DNA of 64,000 nt from Pseudomonas alcaligenes (GCF_041729615.1 NZ_CP154874.1:2671001-2735000), one strand, 5' to 3'; positions 1-11,720 are shown, counted from the stretch's first letter. Notes: a model not told the origin generated them from the letters alone. Made by a program: numbers and translations.

Positions 1-1
1 G

Positions 2-649
2 CCGAACCCTCAGAACACCGCGGTCAGCGCCGCGCCCTGGGGCAGCGCCAGCATCCTGCCGATCAGCTGGATGTACATCGCCATGATGGGCCCGCAGCTG
101 GCCACCGCCACCGAGACCGCAATCCTCAACGCCAACTACCTGGCCAGCCAGCTCAAGGGCGCCTTCCCGGTGCTCTACAGCGGCCGCAACGACCGCGTCG
201 CGCACGAGTGCATCTTGGATTTGCGTCCGCTCAAGGCGGAGACCGGCATCAGCGAGGAGGACGTGGCCAAGCGCCTGATGGACTACGGCTTCCACGCCCC
301 GACCATGAGCTTCCCGGTACCGGGCACGCTGATGATCGAGCCGACCGAGAGCGAGTCGAAGGAGGAGCTGGACCGCTTCATCGAGGCGATGCTGAGCATC
401 CGCGCCGAGATCGCCAAGGTCGCCAGCGGCGAGTGGCCGGCGGACAACAACCCGCTGAAAAACGCGCCGCACACCCTGGCCGACGTCACCGGCGTGTGGG
501 ATCGTCCGTACAGCATCGCCGAGGCGGTGACGCCGTCTGCCCACACCCTGGCGCACAAGTACTGGCCGGCGGTGAACCGCGTGGACAACGTCTACGGCGA
601 CCGCAACCTGTTCTGCGCCTGCGTGCCGATGGACGACTACCGCGAGTAA
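2..649 (+). CDS. gcvP: Glycine dehydrogenase (decarboxylating), P-protein, C-terminal part
   Basis: The gene enters from the left edge; only the last 215 residues are present, read from base 2. GcvP is the PLP-dependent P-protein of the glycine cleavage complex and decarboxylates glycine, passing the aminomethyl group to the lipoyl arm of GcvH. The visible part is typical of the family's C-terminal half: [37 protein letters not shown], and the C-terminal [13 protein letters not shown] and [16 protein letters not shown] segments. The PLP lysine should lie upstream of the window. The gene ends 60 bases before a strong hairpin, so it is probably the last gene of its transcript. The identification is secure. 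Which of the two Pseudomonas gcvP paralogues this is cannot be told from the fragment alone, although the neighbours favour the copy near envZ/ompR. Confidence 0.95.
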   Translation, partial: PNPQNTAVSAAPWGSASILPISWMYIAMMGPQLATATETAILNANYLASQLKGAFPVLYSGRNDRVAHECILDLRPLKAETGISEEDVAKRLMDYGFHAPTMSFPVPGTLMIEPTESESKEELDRFIEAMLSIRAEIAKVASGEWPADNNPLKNAPHTLADVTGVWDRPYSIAEAVTPSAHTLAHKYWPAVNRVDNVYGDRNLFCACVPMDDYRE

Positions 650-709
650 GGAGCTGCCCGTGATCCGGCCCGCGAGATCCTGGGTCGGTTCCGTGCTTCA
701 GCGCCGATG

Positions 710-736
710 CAGAGGCCGCCCATGAGGCGGCCTCTG
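710..736. terminator. Bidirectional rho-independent terminator between gcvP and the GGDEF-EAL gene
   Basis: A perfect 11-bp stem (710-720 pairs with 726-736) with a 5-base loop, followed on the plus strand by a short T-rich stretch (tgtttct). It lies between two genes that converge, so it probably serves both. Confidence 0.8.
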
Positions 737-741
737 TGTTT

Positions 742-3700
742 CTAGCCGGCGTGGTGCGCCATCCACTGCAGGAACTCGGCCTCGGCCAGTGGCCGGGCAA
801 AGTGGTAGCCCTGGCCCAACGAACAGCCCTGCTGGCGCAGCCAGTCGAGCTGGGCGGGGTTCTCGATGCCCTCGGCCACGCACTCCAGGCCGAGGTTGCG
901 GGCGATCACCAGGATGGTCTGCACCAGCAGGCGACCGCTGTCCTCGGCGCCTTCCAGGTCGTTGATGAAGCTGCGGTCGACCTTCAGGCGGTCCAGCGGC
1001 AGGCGCTTGAGGTAGGTCAGCGAGGAGTAGCCGGTACCGAAGTCGTCGATGGCGAAGCGCACGCCGCGCTGTCGCAGCGCATGCATGGTGGCGATGCAGT
1101 GCTCGACGTCCTCCAGCAGCACGCCTTCGGTGATCTCCAGTTCCAGCGCGCCGCTGGGCAGGTCGTGGCGTTGCAGGCAGGCCTCTATGCGCGCGGCGCA
1201 GTCGTGCTGGCGCAGTTCGCGCGGGCTGAGGTTGACCGCCAGCACCAGCTGCGGCCACTGCCGTTGCCAGCGTGCCAGGCAGGCGCAGGCCTGCTCCAGC
1301 ACCCAGTGGCCGAGCTCGCGGATCAGCCCGGTTTCCTCGGCCAGTGGGATGAACTGCGCCGGCGGGATCTCGCCGCGCTCCGGATGGCGCCAGCGCAGCA
1401 GCACCTCGGCACCGGCGACCCGGCCGGTGGCCAGCGCCAGTTGCGGCTGGAACACTAGGTACAGCTGCCCGCGCGCCATCGCCTGGCGCAGTTCGCTCTG
1501 CAGCTGCAGGCGCTGGTCGATCACCGCCTGCATCTCCGCGGCGAAGAAGTGCAGGGCGTTGCGCCCGGCATGCTTGGCCCGGTACATGGCGGTGTCGGAC
1601 TGCTTGAGCGCATCGGCGGCGTTCTGCCCCGGCAGCGGGTGCAGGGTCACGCCGATGCTGGCGGTCACCGCCAGGTCGTGCTCGTGGATATGGAAACTGC
1701 CCTGCAGGCTGGCCAGCAGCTTGTCGCCCACCTCGGCGGCCAGTTCGGCGGCCTGCTCCTGGCTCTCGGCCAGGGCCTCCAGCAGCACCACGAACTCGTC
1801 GCCCCCCAGGCGCGCCAGGGTGTCCTCGGCGCGCAGGTGCTGCCCCAGGCGCGCGGTGACCTCGCGCAGCAGGGCATCGCCGACCGGGTGGCCGAGGCTG
1901 TCGTTGACCGTCTTGAAGTGGTCCAGGTCGATGAACAGCAGGGCGCCGAAGCTGCCCTCGCGGCGCTCGCGGGCCATGGCGTGCTGCAGGCGGTCCTGCA
2001 GCAGGCGGCGGTTGGGCAGGCCGGTCAGCTCGTCGCTGTAGGCCAGGCGTTCGATCTCGCGCTGGTAGCGCTGGCGCTCGGAGATATCGGTGATGCTGGC
2101 GCGGATCAGCAGCGGTTCGCCCGGCATGCGCACCAGGCGCACCTCGCAGGGCAGCAGGCGACCGCCACTGTCGCGGTGCAGCCACTCGAACACCGGGGTC
2201 TGGCCGGCGATGGCGGCCTCGACATGCCCGCGGCTGAGCGGTTCGGAGAGGCTGCCGTCGGCCTGGCGCGGCGGGCTCAGCTCGCTCGGCTTGCGCCCGA
2301 GCAGATCGCTGCGGGCGAGGCGGAACAGGCGCAGGGCATTGGCGTTGGCATCGATGATGCCGCCTTCCGGGTTGAACAGCAGGATGGCCTCCGGCGCGTG
2401 CTCGACCAGGGTGCGGTAGCGCGCCTCGGCCTCGCGCCGCGCGGTGATGTCCTCCACCAGGGTCAGGCAGGCCTCCAGGCGACCCTGCGGGTCGCGCACC
2501 GCGCGCAGGCTGAGGCGGGTGTAGACCGGGCTGCCATCCTTGCGCAGGAAGCGTTTCTCCAGCTCGTAGTCGTCGCGCCGGCCATCGCACAGGTCGGCGA
2601 ACAGCGCCTCTTCCTGCTCGAGGTCCTGCGCGTGGCTGATCTCCAGCCAGTGGCTGGCGCGCAGCTCGTCGCGGCTGCGGCCGAGGATCTGGCACAGCTT
2701 GGCGTTGACCTCCAGCCACTGGCGCTGCGGGCTGACCATGGCCATGCCGACCAGCGGCGCCTCGAAGAACAGCCGCAGCCACTCGTCGCGCTCGCGCAGC
2801 CGGCGCTCGGTGAGCTTGCGCGCGCTGATGTCCTGGATCGCCCCATATAGCCGCACCACGCGCTTGCCATCCAGCTCCGGCAGGCCCTTGAGGCGTATCC
2901 AGCGCTGCGTGCCGCGGGCGCCGATCAGGCGTACCTCCATGTCGAATGGCTCGCCGTTGGCCAGCACTCGCTGCAGGGTCTCGTTCATCAGGCGCTGGCT
3001 GGGCTCGTCGTAGCGCGCCAGGGCGCCCTGCATGTCCGGCGCGCCGCCGGCAGGGTCCAGTTCGTTGAGGCGGAAGCAGCCCTCGGTCCAGTACATGCGC
3101 TGGCTGGCCACCTCCAGCACCCAGCCGCCGATGTCGGCCACCGCCTCGGTCTGGGTCAGCAGGTGGGTCTGGCGCAGCAGCTCCTCGCGGCGCGCGGCCA
3201 GCTCGGTGGCCAGGCACTCGCGCTGGGTCACGTCGTGGTTGAGGGCGATCACATGGCTGAGCCGGCCCTGCTCGTCGAGCAGCGGGGCGATGGTCACCTC
3301 GTTCCAGAACGGCTGGCCATTCTTGCGCACGTTGCGCAGCACCTCCTGGTGCACCTGGCCGCGCGCGATGGCCTGGCGGATGCGCAGCAGCTGCGGTGTC
3401 TCGCCCTGTTCGGCCAGCAGCAGGCGGCTGGAACTGCCGATGAGTTCCGCCCGGCTGTAGCCGCTGATGCGCTCCATCGCCGGGTTGCAATAGATGAAGG
3501 GCACCTGCGCCTGGCGCACATCGGATATCGATACGCCGAGCGGGCAGGCCTGCAGGGCCAGGTTGGCCAGGGTCAGCTCCTTCTGCATCGCCTCGCTGTG
3601 CTGCAGGGCGTTGTGCAGGTCGCCCAGGGCGCGGCCGACCAGCAGGGCGGCGATCATCAGCAACAGCACGCTGAAGTGCATTTCCAGATGTTGCAGGCTG

Positions 3701-4506
3701 TGCCAGTCGATACCGGCGAAGCCGCCGAGCAGCGGCATGGCGAGCACCGCCAGGCTGGTCAGTGCCCCGCCCCAGAGCGCACCGCCAAAGCCCCAGAGCA
3801 ATGCCAGGGCCAGCATCATCGCGCCGATCATCGGCAATACCAGCAGCAGCGGCAGCCACAGCAGCAGGAGCGGCACGCCGAGCAGCAGCGCGCCGGCCAG
3901 CCACCAGGGCAGATGCCGGGCCGCCTGTGGCGGCGGTCCGCTCGCGCCGGGCGCGGCCAGGGCCCAGCCGCGGCGGCGCAGCCAGGGGGTGGCCAGCACC
4001 AGCAGCGGCAGGCTGGTGCCCAGCACGGTCAGGCTGTCGGCCAGCCACAGGGTCAGCGCGGTCTGCCGCCACTGCTCACTGGCCAGCTGGCCGCTCAGCT
4101 GCAGGTTGCCCTGTACCCAGAGCCCGACCAGCAGCGCCGGCAGCAGGGTGCCGAGGAGGATGAAGGCGAGCAGGCTGCGCACGTCCGGCAGCTGGGCGTC
4201 GCAGCGCCGCTGCTTGAGCAGCAGCCAGGCGAGGCCGATGCACAGGGTTTCCGGCAGGGCGTAGAGCGGCGCCCAGCGCCAGTCGAGCCCCCACAGGGGA
4301 ATGCTGAACAGGGCGTTGAGGTAGAGCGCCGGCAGCACCCGCGGCCCCCACCAGAGAATGAAGGCCAGGCCGAGGGCGAACGGCAGGTACCAGAGCGCCG
4401 CGCCGCTGACGAACTGGGTCGAGAGGGACATCCAGGTTCCCAGGTGGAGCAGTGGCAGCGGCAGCCACCAGGTCCACCTCGGCAGTCGGTCGGAATCCAC
4501 AGCCAT
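742..4506 (-). CDS. MASE1-PAS(x4)-GGDEF-EAL cyclic-di-GMP enzyme
   Basis: A 1254-residue inner-membrane protein. Residues about 10-300 form a multi-helix MASE1-type sensory region (WWLPLPLLHLGTW, ALWYLPFALGLAFILWWGP). Four PAS domains follow at roughly 310-425, 435-555, 560-685 and 685-805. The diguanylate cyclase domain carries an intact GGDEF motif at about residue 901, preceded by an RxxD inhibitory site (RAED) five residues upstream. The EAL domain has the EVL variant at about 1034, NLSPREL, EITEG, DDFGTGYSS, KVDRSFI, AEGIE and QGYHFARP, so the known metal-binding and catalytic residues appear present. Both synthesis and hydrolysis of c-di-GMP are therefore possible; which dominates cannot be inferred. 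It is a single gene, convergent with gcvP. The ATG start is followed directly by the first hydrophobic region. Confidence 0.9.
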   Translation of the reverse strand: MAVDSDRLPRWTWWLPLPLLHLGTWMSLSTQFVSGAALWYLPFALGLAFILWWGPRVLPALYLNALFSIPLWGLDWRWAPLYALPETLCIGLAWLLLKQRRCDAQLPDVRSLLAFILLGTLLPALLVGLWVQGNLQLSGQLASEQWRQTALTLWLADSLTVLGTSLPLLVLATPWLRRRGWALAAPGASGPPPQAARHLPWWLAGALLLGVPLLLLWLPLLLVLPMIGAMMLALALLWGFGGALWGGALTSLAVLAMPLLGGFAGIDWHSLQHLEMHFSVLLLMIAALLVGRALGDLHNALQHSEAMQKELTLANLALQACPLGVSISDVRQAQVPFIYCNPAMERISGYSRAELIGSSSRLLLAEQGETPQLLRIRQAIARGQVHQEVLRNVRKNGQPFWNEVTIAPLLDEQGRLSHVIALNHDVTQRECLATELAARREELLRQTHLLTQTEAVADIGGWVLEVASQRMYWTEGCFRLNELDPAGGAPDMQGALARYDEPSQRLMNETLQRVLANGEPFDMEVRLIGARGTQRWIRLKGLPELDGKRVVRLYGAIQDISARKLTERRLRERDEWLRLFFEAPLVGMAMVSPQRQWLEVNAKLCQILGRSRDELRASHWLEISHAQDLEQEEALFADLCDGRRDDYELEKRFLRKDGSPVYTRLSLRAVRDPQGRLEACLTLVEDITARREAEARYRTLVEHAPEAILLFNPEGGIIDANANALRLFRLARSDLLGRKPSELSPPRQADGSLSEPLSRGHVEAAIAGQTPVFEWLHRDSGGRLLPCEVRLVRMPGEPLLIRASITDISERQRYQREIERLAYSDELTGLPNRRLLQDRLQHAMARERREGSFGALLFIDLDHFKTVNDSLGHPVGDALLREVTARLGQHLRAEDTLARLGGDEFVVLLEALAESQEQAAELAAEVGDKLLASLQGSFHIHEHDLAVTASIGVTLHPLPGQNAADALKQSDTAMYRAKHAGRNALHFFAAEMQAVIDQRLQLQSELRQAMARGQLYLVFQPQLALATGRVAGAEVLLRWRHPERGEIPPAQFIPLAEETGLIRELGHWVLEQACACLARWQRQWPQLVLAVNLSPRELRQHDCAARIEACLQRHDLPSGALELEITEGVLLEDVEHCIATMHALRQRGVRFAIDDFGTGYSSLTYLKRLPLDRLKVDRSFINDLEGAEDSGRLLVQTILVIARNLGLECVAEGIENPAQLDWLRQQGCSLGQGYHFARPLAEAEFLQWMAHHAG

Positions 4507-4562
4507 GCTGACCTCATGCTGATCACCAGAGCAGCATAGATCACGGCGCTAGAGCGGCGGGC

Positions 4563-5876
4563 TCAATTGGCGTCGCGTGGCAGCAGCAGCCCCAGTGGCA
4601 GGCAGATGCGCGCCTCCAGGCCGCCGCCGGAGCGGTTGCGCAGCTCCACGCTGCCGCCATGCAGGGCGGCGATGCGCTTGACGATGGCCAGGCCGAGGCC
4701 GGTGCCCTTGCCGCCACGGGCGCGGTCGCCGCGGATGAAGGGGTTGAAGATCTCGCCCATCTCCGCCGGCGCGATGCCCGGGCCGCGATCCAGCACGCTG
4801 AGTACTACGTAGGGCGCGGCACTGTCGCCGGAGACATAGGCGGCCACTTCAACGCCCTTGCCGCCATAGCGCAGGGCGTTGTCCAGCAGGTTGACCAGCA
4901 GGCGCTTGAGCGACACGCGGCGCAGCGGGAAGGGCGGCACCGGCTCCAGGCACAGGCGCACCCGCTCGCTGTGCTGGTTGTAGGGCGCCACCGTCTCGCG
5001 CACCAGCTCTTCCAGCAGGGTCGGTTCCGGCTTCTCGTCGCGGCCGTCGCGGATGAAGGCGAGGAACTGGTCGAGGATGGTGTCCATGTGCTCGATGTCG
5101 CGGACCATGTCCTCGGTCAGCTCGGCATCGCCGCCGAGCATCTCCAGTGACAGGCGCAGGCGGGTCAGCGGCGTGCGCAGGTCGTGCGATACCCCGGCCA
5201 GCATCAGCTCGCGCTCGCGCGCGGCCTGCTCGACGTCCTCGGCCATCTGGTTGAAGGCGCGGTACACCTCGGTCATCTCGCTCGGCGTGTCGCCCACTGG
5301 CAGGCGCACGCTGCGCCCCTGGCCGAGCTGGCGGGCGGCGAACACCAGGCGCTTGAGCGGGGCGCTGAGCTGGCGCACGAAGATCCAGGCGGCGGCGGTG
5401 GACAGCAGGCCGATGCCGAGGAACCAGCCGAGTACGCTCCAGATGCGCTGGCCGCGCAGCGGGTGCGGATACAGCGGCACCTGCACCCAGCCATCGCCCA
5501 GGCTCGGCGCCCGCACCCAGAGCGCCGGCGGGTTGCGCACCCGCACCCGCACCTCGGTGTCCGGACCCAGCTCGGCCTGCATCTGCCGCTGGAAGATCTC
5601 CGAGTAGGGCCAGTGCTGCTCGGTCGGCGGCACTGCGCTGGCTTCTATGCGTTCCAGGGTCGCCGCCTTGGCGATGTGCGCGCGGTCTTCCGGCGCGGCC
5701 GCCCAATAGGCGCGCAGGGTCAGCGCCGCGCCGTGGCTGTACTGGCGGTCGACCAGCACGTCCTCGTTCATCATCAGGTAGACCAGGGTCAGCGCCTTGG
5801 AGAACAGCACGACGATGAGCACCAGCCACAGGGTGCGGGCGAAGAAGCTTTGCGGGAACCAGACGGGGGTTTTCAT
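4563..5876 (-). CDS. envZ: EnvZ/AmgS-type sensor histidine kinase
   Basis: A 437-residue inner-membrane kinase paired with the OmpR-type regulator upstream; the AmgRS pair in P. aeruginosa responds to envelope stress and aminoglycosides. The start MKTPVWFPQSFF is chosen because it begins just before the first membrane helix (RTLWLVLIVVLFSKALTLVY) and overlaps the stop of the preceding gene as ATGA; an in-frame extension would add 40 low-complexity residues. A periplasmic domain is followed by a second helix (IWSVLGWFLGIGLLSTAAAW), a HAMP segment and the H-box AGVSHDLRTPLTRL with the phospho-accepting His at about 231. The N-box VNLLDNALRYGG and the G-boxes DRGPGI and GTGLGLAIV complete the ATPase domain. 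No residue expected for activity is missing. The ATGA overlap implies translational coupling to the small membrane protein gene, not directly to ompR. Confidence 0.92.
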   Translation of the reverse strand: MKTPVWFPQSFFARTLWLVLIVVLFSKALTLVYLMMNEDVLVDRQYSHGAALTLRAYWAAAPEDRAHIAKAATLERIEASAVPPTEQHWPYSEIFQRQMQAELGPDTEVRVRVRNPPALWVRAPSLGDGWVQVPLYPHPLRGQRIWSVLGWFLGIGLLSTAAAWIFVRQLSAPLKRLVFAARQLGQGRSVRLPVGDTPSEMTEVYRAFNQMAEDVEQAARERELMLAGVSHDLRTPLTRLRLSLEMLGGDAELTEDMVRDIEHMDTILDQFLAFIRDGRDEKPEPTLLEELVRETVAPYNQHSERVRLCLEPVPPFPLRRVSLKRLLVNLLDNALRYGGKGVEVAAYVSGDSAAPYVVLSVLDRGPGIAPAEMGEIFNPFIRGDRARGGKGTGLGLAIVKRIAALHGGSVELRNRSGGGLEARICLPLGLLLPRDAN

Positions 5877-6316
5877 CGGGCGAACCCTTGGCGAACGGGA
5901 GGGCGGAGCGGCCACAGGCATTGGCCTGCGAGCGACAGAGCAAAGCCGGCCAGTGCACACAACTGCAACAGCAGGAAACGATAGGGGTGGGCCCATGGGC
6001 CAGAGGGATTGGCCAGCAGCGTCAGCAGTACGGCGAACGTCAGCCAGGCTGCCAAGAACAGATGCAGGCGCCTGCTAGGCCAGCGCAGTGCTGCGACATT
6101 CTGTACCAGCACCCAGGCGACGAATAGGTAGAGCGCGAGCTGAACCGTGATGCCCCAGCCGACACCGCCGCGCACACTGCGGCCATGGTCGGCGGCCACC
6201 ATCACGGCAGCTTCATGCAACATCATGAACGACAGCACGGCCGCCGCACTGAGCAGCAATATCTGCAGCACGGCCGAACAGTGGCGCCTCAATCCCACTG
6301 CGTCACTTGTTGCCAT
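5873..6316 (-). CDS. Four-helix membrane protein nested between ompR and envZ
   Basis: A 147-residue protein I do not recognise. Four hydrophobic segments are visible: about 14-38 (VLQILLLSAAAVLSFMM), 53-72 (VGWGITVQLALYLFVAWVLV), 84-103 (LHLFLAAWLTFAVLLTLL) and 112-136 (FLLLQLCALAGFALSLAG). The C-terminus is basic. The ATG overlaps the last 14 bases of ompR, and the stop overlaps the envZ start as ATGA, so all three genes should be translated from one message. Regulator and kinase genes of this type normally lie next to each other, which makes the position striking. Modulation of kinase signalling is inferred from position alone. The two-sided overlap and the coherent membrane topology make a chance open frame unlikely. 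Confidence 0.75.
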   Translation of the reverse strand: MATSDAVGLRRHCSAVLQILLLSAAAVLSFMMLHEAAVMVAADHGRSVRGGVGWGITVQLALYLFVAWVLVQNVAALRWPSRRLHLFLAAWLTFAVLLTLLANPSGPWAHPYRFLLLQLCALAGFALSLAGQCLWPLRPPVRQGFAR

Positions 6317-7034
6317 CCGGCACGAACACGTAGCCCACGCCCCAGACGGTCTGGATGTAGCGCGGCTTGGACGGGTCCGGCTCGATCAGCCGACGCAGGC
6401 GGCTGATCTGCACGTCGATCGAGCGCTCCAGGGCGTCCCACTCGCGGCCGCGCGCCAGGTTCATCAGCTTGTCGCGGGTCAGCGGCTCGCGGGCGTGCTG
6501 CACCAGGGCCTTGAGCACGGCGAACTCGCCGGTGGTGAGCATGTGCACCTCGTCGCCCTTCTTCAGCTCGCGGGTGGCCAGCGATAGCTCGTAGTCGCCG
6601 AAGCTGACCGTCTCGTCCGCGCTGGCCGGGGCGCCCGGCACCACCGGCGCCTGGCGGCGCAGCACGGCCTTGATCCGTGCCAGCAGCTCGCGCGGGTTGA
6701 ACGGCTTGGCCAGGTAGTCGTCGGCGCCACCCTCCAGGCCCTGGATGCGGCTGGCCTCGTCGCCCTTGGCGGTGAGCATGATGATCGGCATCTGGTTGTT
6801 CGCCTCGCGCAGGCGGCGGCAGGCGGACAGGCCGTCCTCGCCGGGCAGCATGAGGTCGAGCACCAGCAGCTGGAACAGCTCGCGGGCCAGCAGGCGGTCC
6901 ATCTGCTCGACGTTCTCCACCGCGCGCACGCGGTAGCCCTGCTCGCTGAGGAAACGCTCCAGCAGGCGGCGCAGGCCGGGGTCGTCGTCGACTATCAGGA
7001 TTTTTTCGCCTTCCGGCGCAGCGGCAGTGCTCAT
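6303..7034 (-). CDS. ompR: OmpR/AmgR-type response regulator
   Basis: A 243-residue cytoplasmic regulator with an N-terminal receiver (acidic pocket IVDDDPG near 15-20, phospho-accepting Asp at about 60 in LLVLDLMLPGEDG, TAKGDE with the conserved Lys) and a C-terminal winged-helix DNA-binding domain (LTTGEFAVLKALVQHAREP, RSIDVQISRLRRLI, IQTVWGVGYVF). It is the first gene of a minus-strand unit with the small membrane protein and envZ. A good ribosome site (aggggaga) precedes the ATG, and a CATAAT hexamer lies at 7066-7061 on the coding strand. It is divergent from tex. By homology with AmgR it would activate membrane-stress genes, but the target set cannot be seen here. Confidence 0.93.
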   Translation of the reverse strand: MSTAAAPEGEKILIVDDDPGLRRLLERFLSEQGYRVRAVENVEQMDRLLARELFQLLVLDLMLPGEDGLSACRRLREANNQMPIIMLTAKGDEASRIQGLEGGADDYLAKPFNPRELLARIKAVLRRQAPVVPGAPASADETVSFGDYELSLATRELKKGDEVHMLTTGEFAVLKALVQHAREPLTRDKLMNLARGREWDALERSIDVQISRLRRLIEPDPSKPRYIQTVWGVGYVFVPDGNK

Positions 7035-7149
7035 GCATTCTCCCCTTTGGCAGTGGCGGCATTATGGCCGAAGGCCGCAGGCTGCCGCGCCAGCCATTGT
7101 TAGCAGATTTTTCCCGATGGAGTTGCCGCCGGCCACGGGAAGCGGTGTT

Positions 7150-7155
7150 TATAAT
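7150..7155 (+). promoter_or_regulatory. -10 hexamer upstream of tex
   Basis: A perfect TATAAT lies 53 bases before the chosen tex ATG in the ompR-tex divergent gap. No well-spaced -35 match was found (a TTGCCG lies 21 bases upstream, which is too far), so the promoter is only suggested. Confidence 0.4.
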
Positions 7156-7208
7156 GCGGCGCTTTCGCACCGGCCGGTGCGGTCCCCGTTCCATTGCAGG
7201 TAGGTTTC

Positions 7209-9527
<2,319 letters not shown>

Positions 9528-9530
9528 CCC

Positions 9531-9917
9531 ATGAGCGAGAAATCCCCGGTCGGCCAGGACAGCAACTTCAGTCGCCTGCTCGGCATCCGCATCCTGCGCG
9601 CCGAGAACGGCGAGGCCGAGCTGCGCATGGCCATGCAGGAGCAGATGCTCAACCTGCACGGGCGCATGCACGGCGGCGCGCTCTACTCGCTGATCGACAC
9701 CGCCCTCGGCCAGGCCAGCCACAGCCTGTTCGGCGGCGAGGCCGGCAGCATGACCCTGGAGTGCAAGGTCAACTACATCCGCGGCGTCGAGTCCGGCGAG
9801 GTGGTCTGCCACGCCCGCGTACTCAACGGCGGGCGCAAGGTGCATGTGCTGGAGGCCAAGGTGGAACAGGGCGACAAGCTGATCGCCACCGCCCAGGCCA
9901 CCTTTATCTGCAAGTGA
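9531..9917 (+). CDS. PaaI-type hotdog-fold thioesterase
   Basis: A 128-residue single hotdog domain. The segment LHGRMHGGALYSLIDTALG carries the HGG and acidic residues used by the PaaI/YdiI class to hydrolyse acyl-CoA or acyl-ACP thioesters, followed by TLECKVNYIRGV in the position expected for the second conserved strand. It starts three bases after tex. Substrate cannot be inferred; related enzymes act on aryl- or acyl-CoA. No signal peptide is present, so it is cytoplasmic. Confidence 0.85.
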   Translation: MSEKSPVGQDSNFSRLLGIRILRAENGEAELRMAMQEQMLNLHGRMHGGALYSLIDTALGQASHSLFGGEAGSMTLECKVNYIRGVESGEVVCHARVLNGGRKVHVLEAKVEQGDKLIATAQATFICK

Positions 9918-9981
9918 TGGCGGCGCGGCGGGCTTCCTGAGCTGCCTCACCCTTCGCATAACCCACCCGCTTTCTCGGGAT

Positions 9982-10006
9982 TGCGCCGAGCACCCCGCTC
10001 GGCGCA
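9982..10006 (+). terminator. Possible terminator after the tex-thioesterase unit
   Basis: A perfect 10-bp GC-rich stem (9982-9991 with 9997-10006) and a 5-base loop lie in the 194-base gap before gshA. The downstream stretch is pyrimidine-rich (tcctccccttcc) but lacks a clean T run, so termination is only moderately supported. Confidence 0.45.
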
Positions 10007-10111
10007 TCCTCCCCTTCCGGTCAGGCGACAGCGTCCGTCCGCGTACCCGACTTGCAGTGTGGCGGCTCCACCCCCATATAGGGGCGACCGTCGAGTGAAG
10101 GAACAAGAATC

Positions 10112-11698
10112 TTGAGCGATCTCCTCAACCGCCGCCTGGCCCTGCTCGGCGAGGCCGACCACCTGTCCCTGCTCACCCAGTGCCTGCACGGCATCGAGCG
10201 CGAGACCCTGCGCGTCACCGCGCAGGGCGAGCTGGCGCAGACGCCGCACCCGGTCGCGCTGGGCTCGGCGCTGACCCACGCGCAGATCACCACCGACTAT
10301 TCCGAGGCCCTGCTGGAGTTCATCACCCCGGCCGAGCCCGACCCGGCCGACACCCTGGCCGATCTCGAGCGCATCCACCGCTTCGCCGCCAGCCGCCTGG
10401 ACGACGAGTACCTGTGGAGCCCGTCGATGCCTGGCCTGCTGCCGGACGAGGCACAGATCCCGATCGCCCGCTACGGCAGCTCCAATATCGGCCGCCTCAA
10501 GTACGTCTACCGCCGCGGCCTGGCCCTGCGCTACGGCAAGACCATGCAGTGCATCGCCGGCATCCACTACAACTTCAGCCTGCCCGAGGCGGTCTGGCCG
10601 CTGCTGCAGCGGCTCGACGGCGACGGCCAGAGCGCGCGCGACTACCAGTCGGCCAGCTACATCGCGCTGATCCGCAACTTCCGCCGCTACAGCTGGCTGC
10701 TGATGTACCTGTTCGGCGCCTCGCCGGCGCTGGATGCCAGCTTCCTGCGCGGCCGCCCGCACCAGCTGCAGCAGCTCGACGCCGACACCCTGTACCTGCC
10801 CTGGGCCACCAGCCTGCGCATGAGTGACCTGGGCTACCAGAGCAGCGCCCAGTCCGGCCTGACGCCCTGCTACAACGACCTGGCCAGCTACACCGAGAGC
10901 CTGCGCAACGCGGTGGCCACGCCCTATCCGGCCTATGCCGAGATCGGTACCCACGACGCCAGTGGCGAATGGCAGCAGCTCAACAGCAACATCATCCAGA
11001 TCGAGAACGAGTACTACTCGAGCATCCGCCCCAAGCGCGTCACCCGCTCCGGCGAACGGCCGATCCAGGCCCTGATGAGCCGCGGCGTGCAGTACGTCGA
11101 GGTGCGCTGCCTGGACATCAACCCCTACCTGCCACTGGGCATCGACCTGGCCGAGGCGCGCTTCCTCGATGCCTTCATCCTGTTCTGCGCCCTGGCCGAC
11201 AGCCCGCTGCTGGCCGGCGTTGAATGCCGCGCCTGCACCGAGAACTTCCTCAAGACGGTCAAGGAAGGCCGCCGTCCTGGCTTGCATCTGCAGCACGACG
11301 GCCAGCAGGTGGAGCTGCGCACCTGGGCCGGCGAGCTGCTCGATGCCTTCGCGCCGATCGCCGCGCTGCTCGACCGCGCCCACGGTGGCGGCGCCTACCG
11401 CGAGGCCCTCGAGGCGCAGCGGGCTAAGGTGCAGGATCCCGCGCTGACCCCCTCGGCGCGGGTGCTGGCCGAACTGCAGCACCATGGCGAAAGCTTCCGC
11501 GCCTTCGCCCTGCGCCAGAGCAAGGCCCACGCCGAGACCTTCCGCGCCCAGCCGCTGAGCGCCGCGGAGGAACAGGACTTCGAGCGCATGGCGCGCGCAT
11601 CGCTGGCCGAGCAGGCCGAGCTGGAGGCCGCACCGGCCGGTGATTTCGACAGCTTCGTCGCCGCCTACCAGGCCAGTATCCTCGGTATTAGCCAGTGA
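10112..11698 (+). CDS. gshA: Glutamate-cysteine ligase
   Basis: A 528-residue proteobacterial-type glutamate-cysteine ligase that catalyses the ATP-dependent first step of glutathione synthesis. Diagnostic segments include [64 protein letters not shown] and [12 protein letters not shown]. The start is TTG: the reading frame opens at [12 protein letters not shown] with gaagga about 10 bases upstream and no ATG candidate nearby, and this gives a length normal for the family. gshB, the second enzyme of the pathway, is also in this window at 49885-50844. The 413-base span before it has the thioesterase end and one hairpin. Confidence 0.95.
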   Translation: MSDLLNRRLALLGEADHLSLLTQCLHGIERETLRVTAQGELAQTPHPVALGSALTHAQITTDYSEALLEFITPAEPDPADTLADLERIHRFAASRLDDEYLWSPSMPGLLPDEAQIPIARYGSSNIGRLKYVYRRGLALRYGKTMQCIAGIHYNFSLPEAVWPLLQRLDGDGQSARDYQSASYIALIRNFRRYSWLLMYLFGASPALDASFLRGRPHQLQQLDADTLYLPWATSLRMSDLGYQSSAQSGLTPCYNDLASYTESLRNAVATPYPAYAEIGTHDASGEWQQLNSNIIQIENEYYSSIRPKRVTRSGERPIQALMSRGVQYVEVRCLDINPYLPLGIDLAEARFLDAFILFCALADSPLLAGVECRACTENFLKTVKEGRRPGLHLQHDGQQVELRTWAGELLDAFAPIAALLDRAHGGGAYREALEAQRAKVQDPALTPSARVLAELQHHGESFRAFALRQSKAHAETFRAQPLSAAEEQDFERMARASLAEQAELEAAPAGDFDSFVAAYQASILGISQ

Positions 11699-11720
11699 AA
11701 TCAGGCACCTGGTGAACGTG

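Noticed and set aside
3400..3560. LOV photoreceptor domain in the GGDEF-EAL protein
   Set aside because: The PAS region resembles LOV but the flavin-adduct Cys is replaced by Ser.
698..4072. An 1124-codon minus frame within the GGDEF-EAL gene
   Set aside because: Off-frame shadow of the MASE1-PAS-GGDEF-EAL protein, rich in Arg/Ala/Gly/Pro without any domain.
3163..4539. A 458-codon plus frame opposite the MASE1 region
   Set aside because: His/Gln/Gly-rich shadow composition and no ribosome site.
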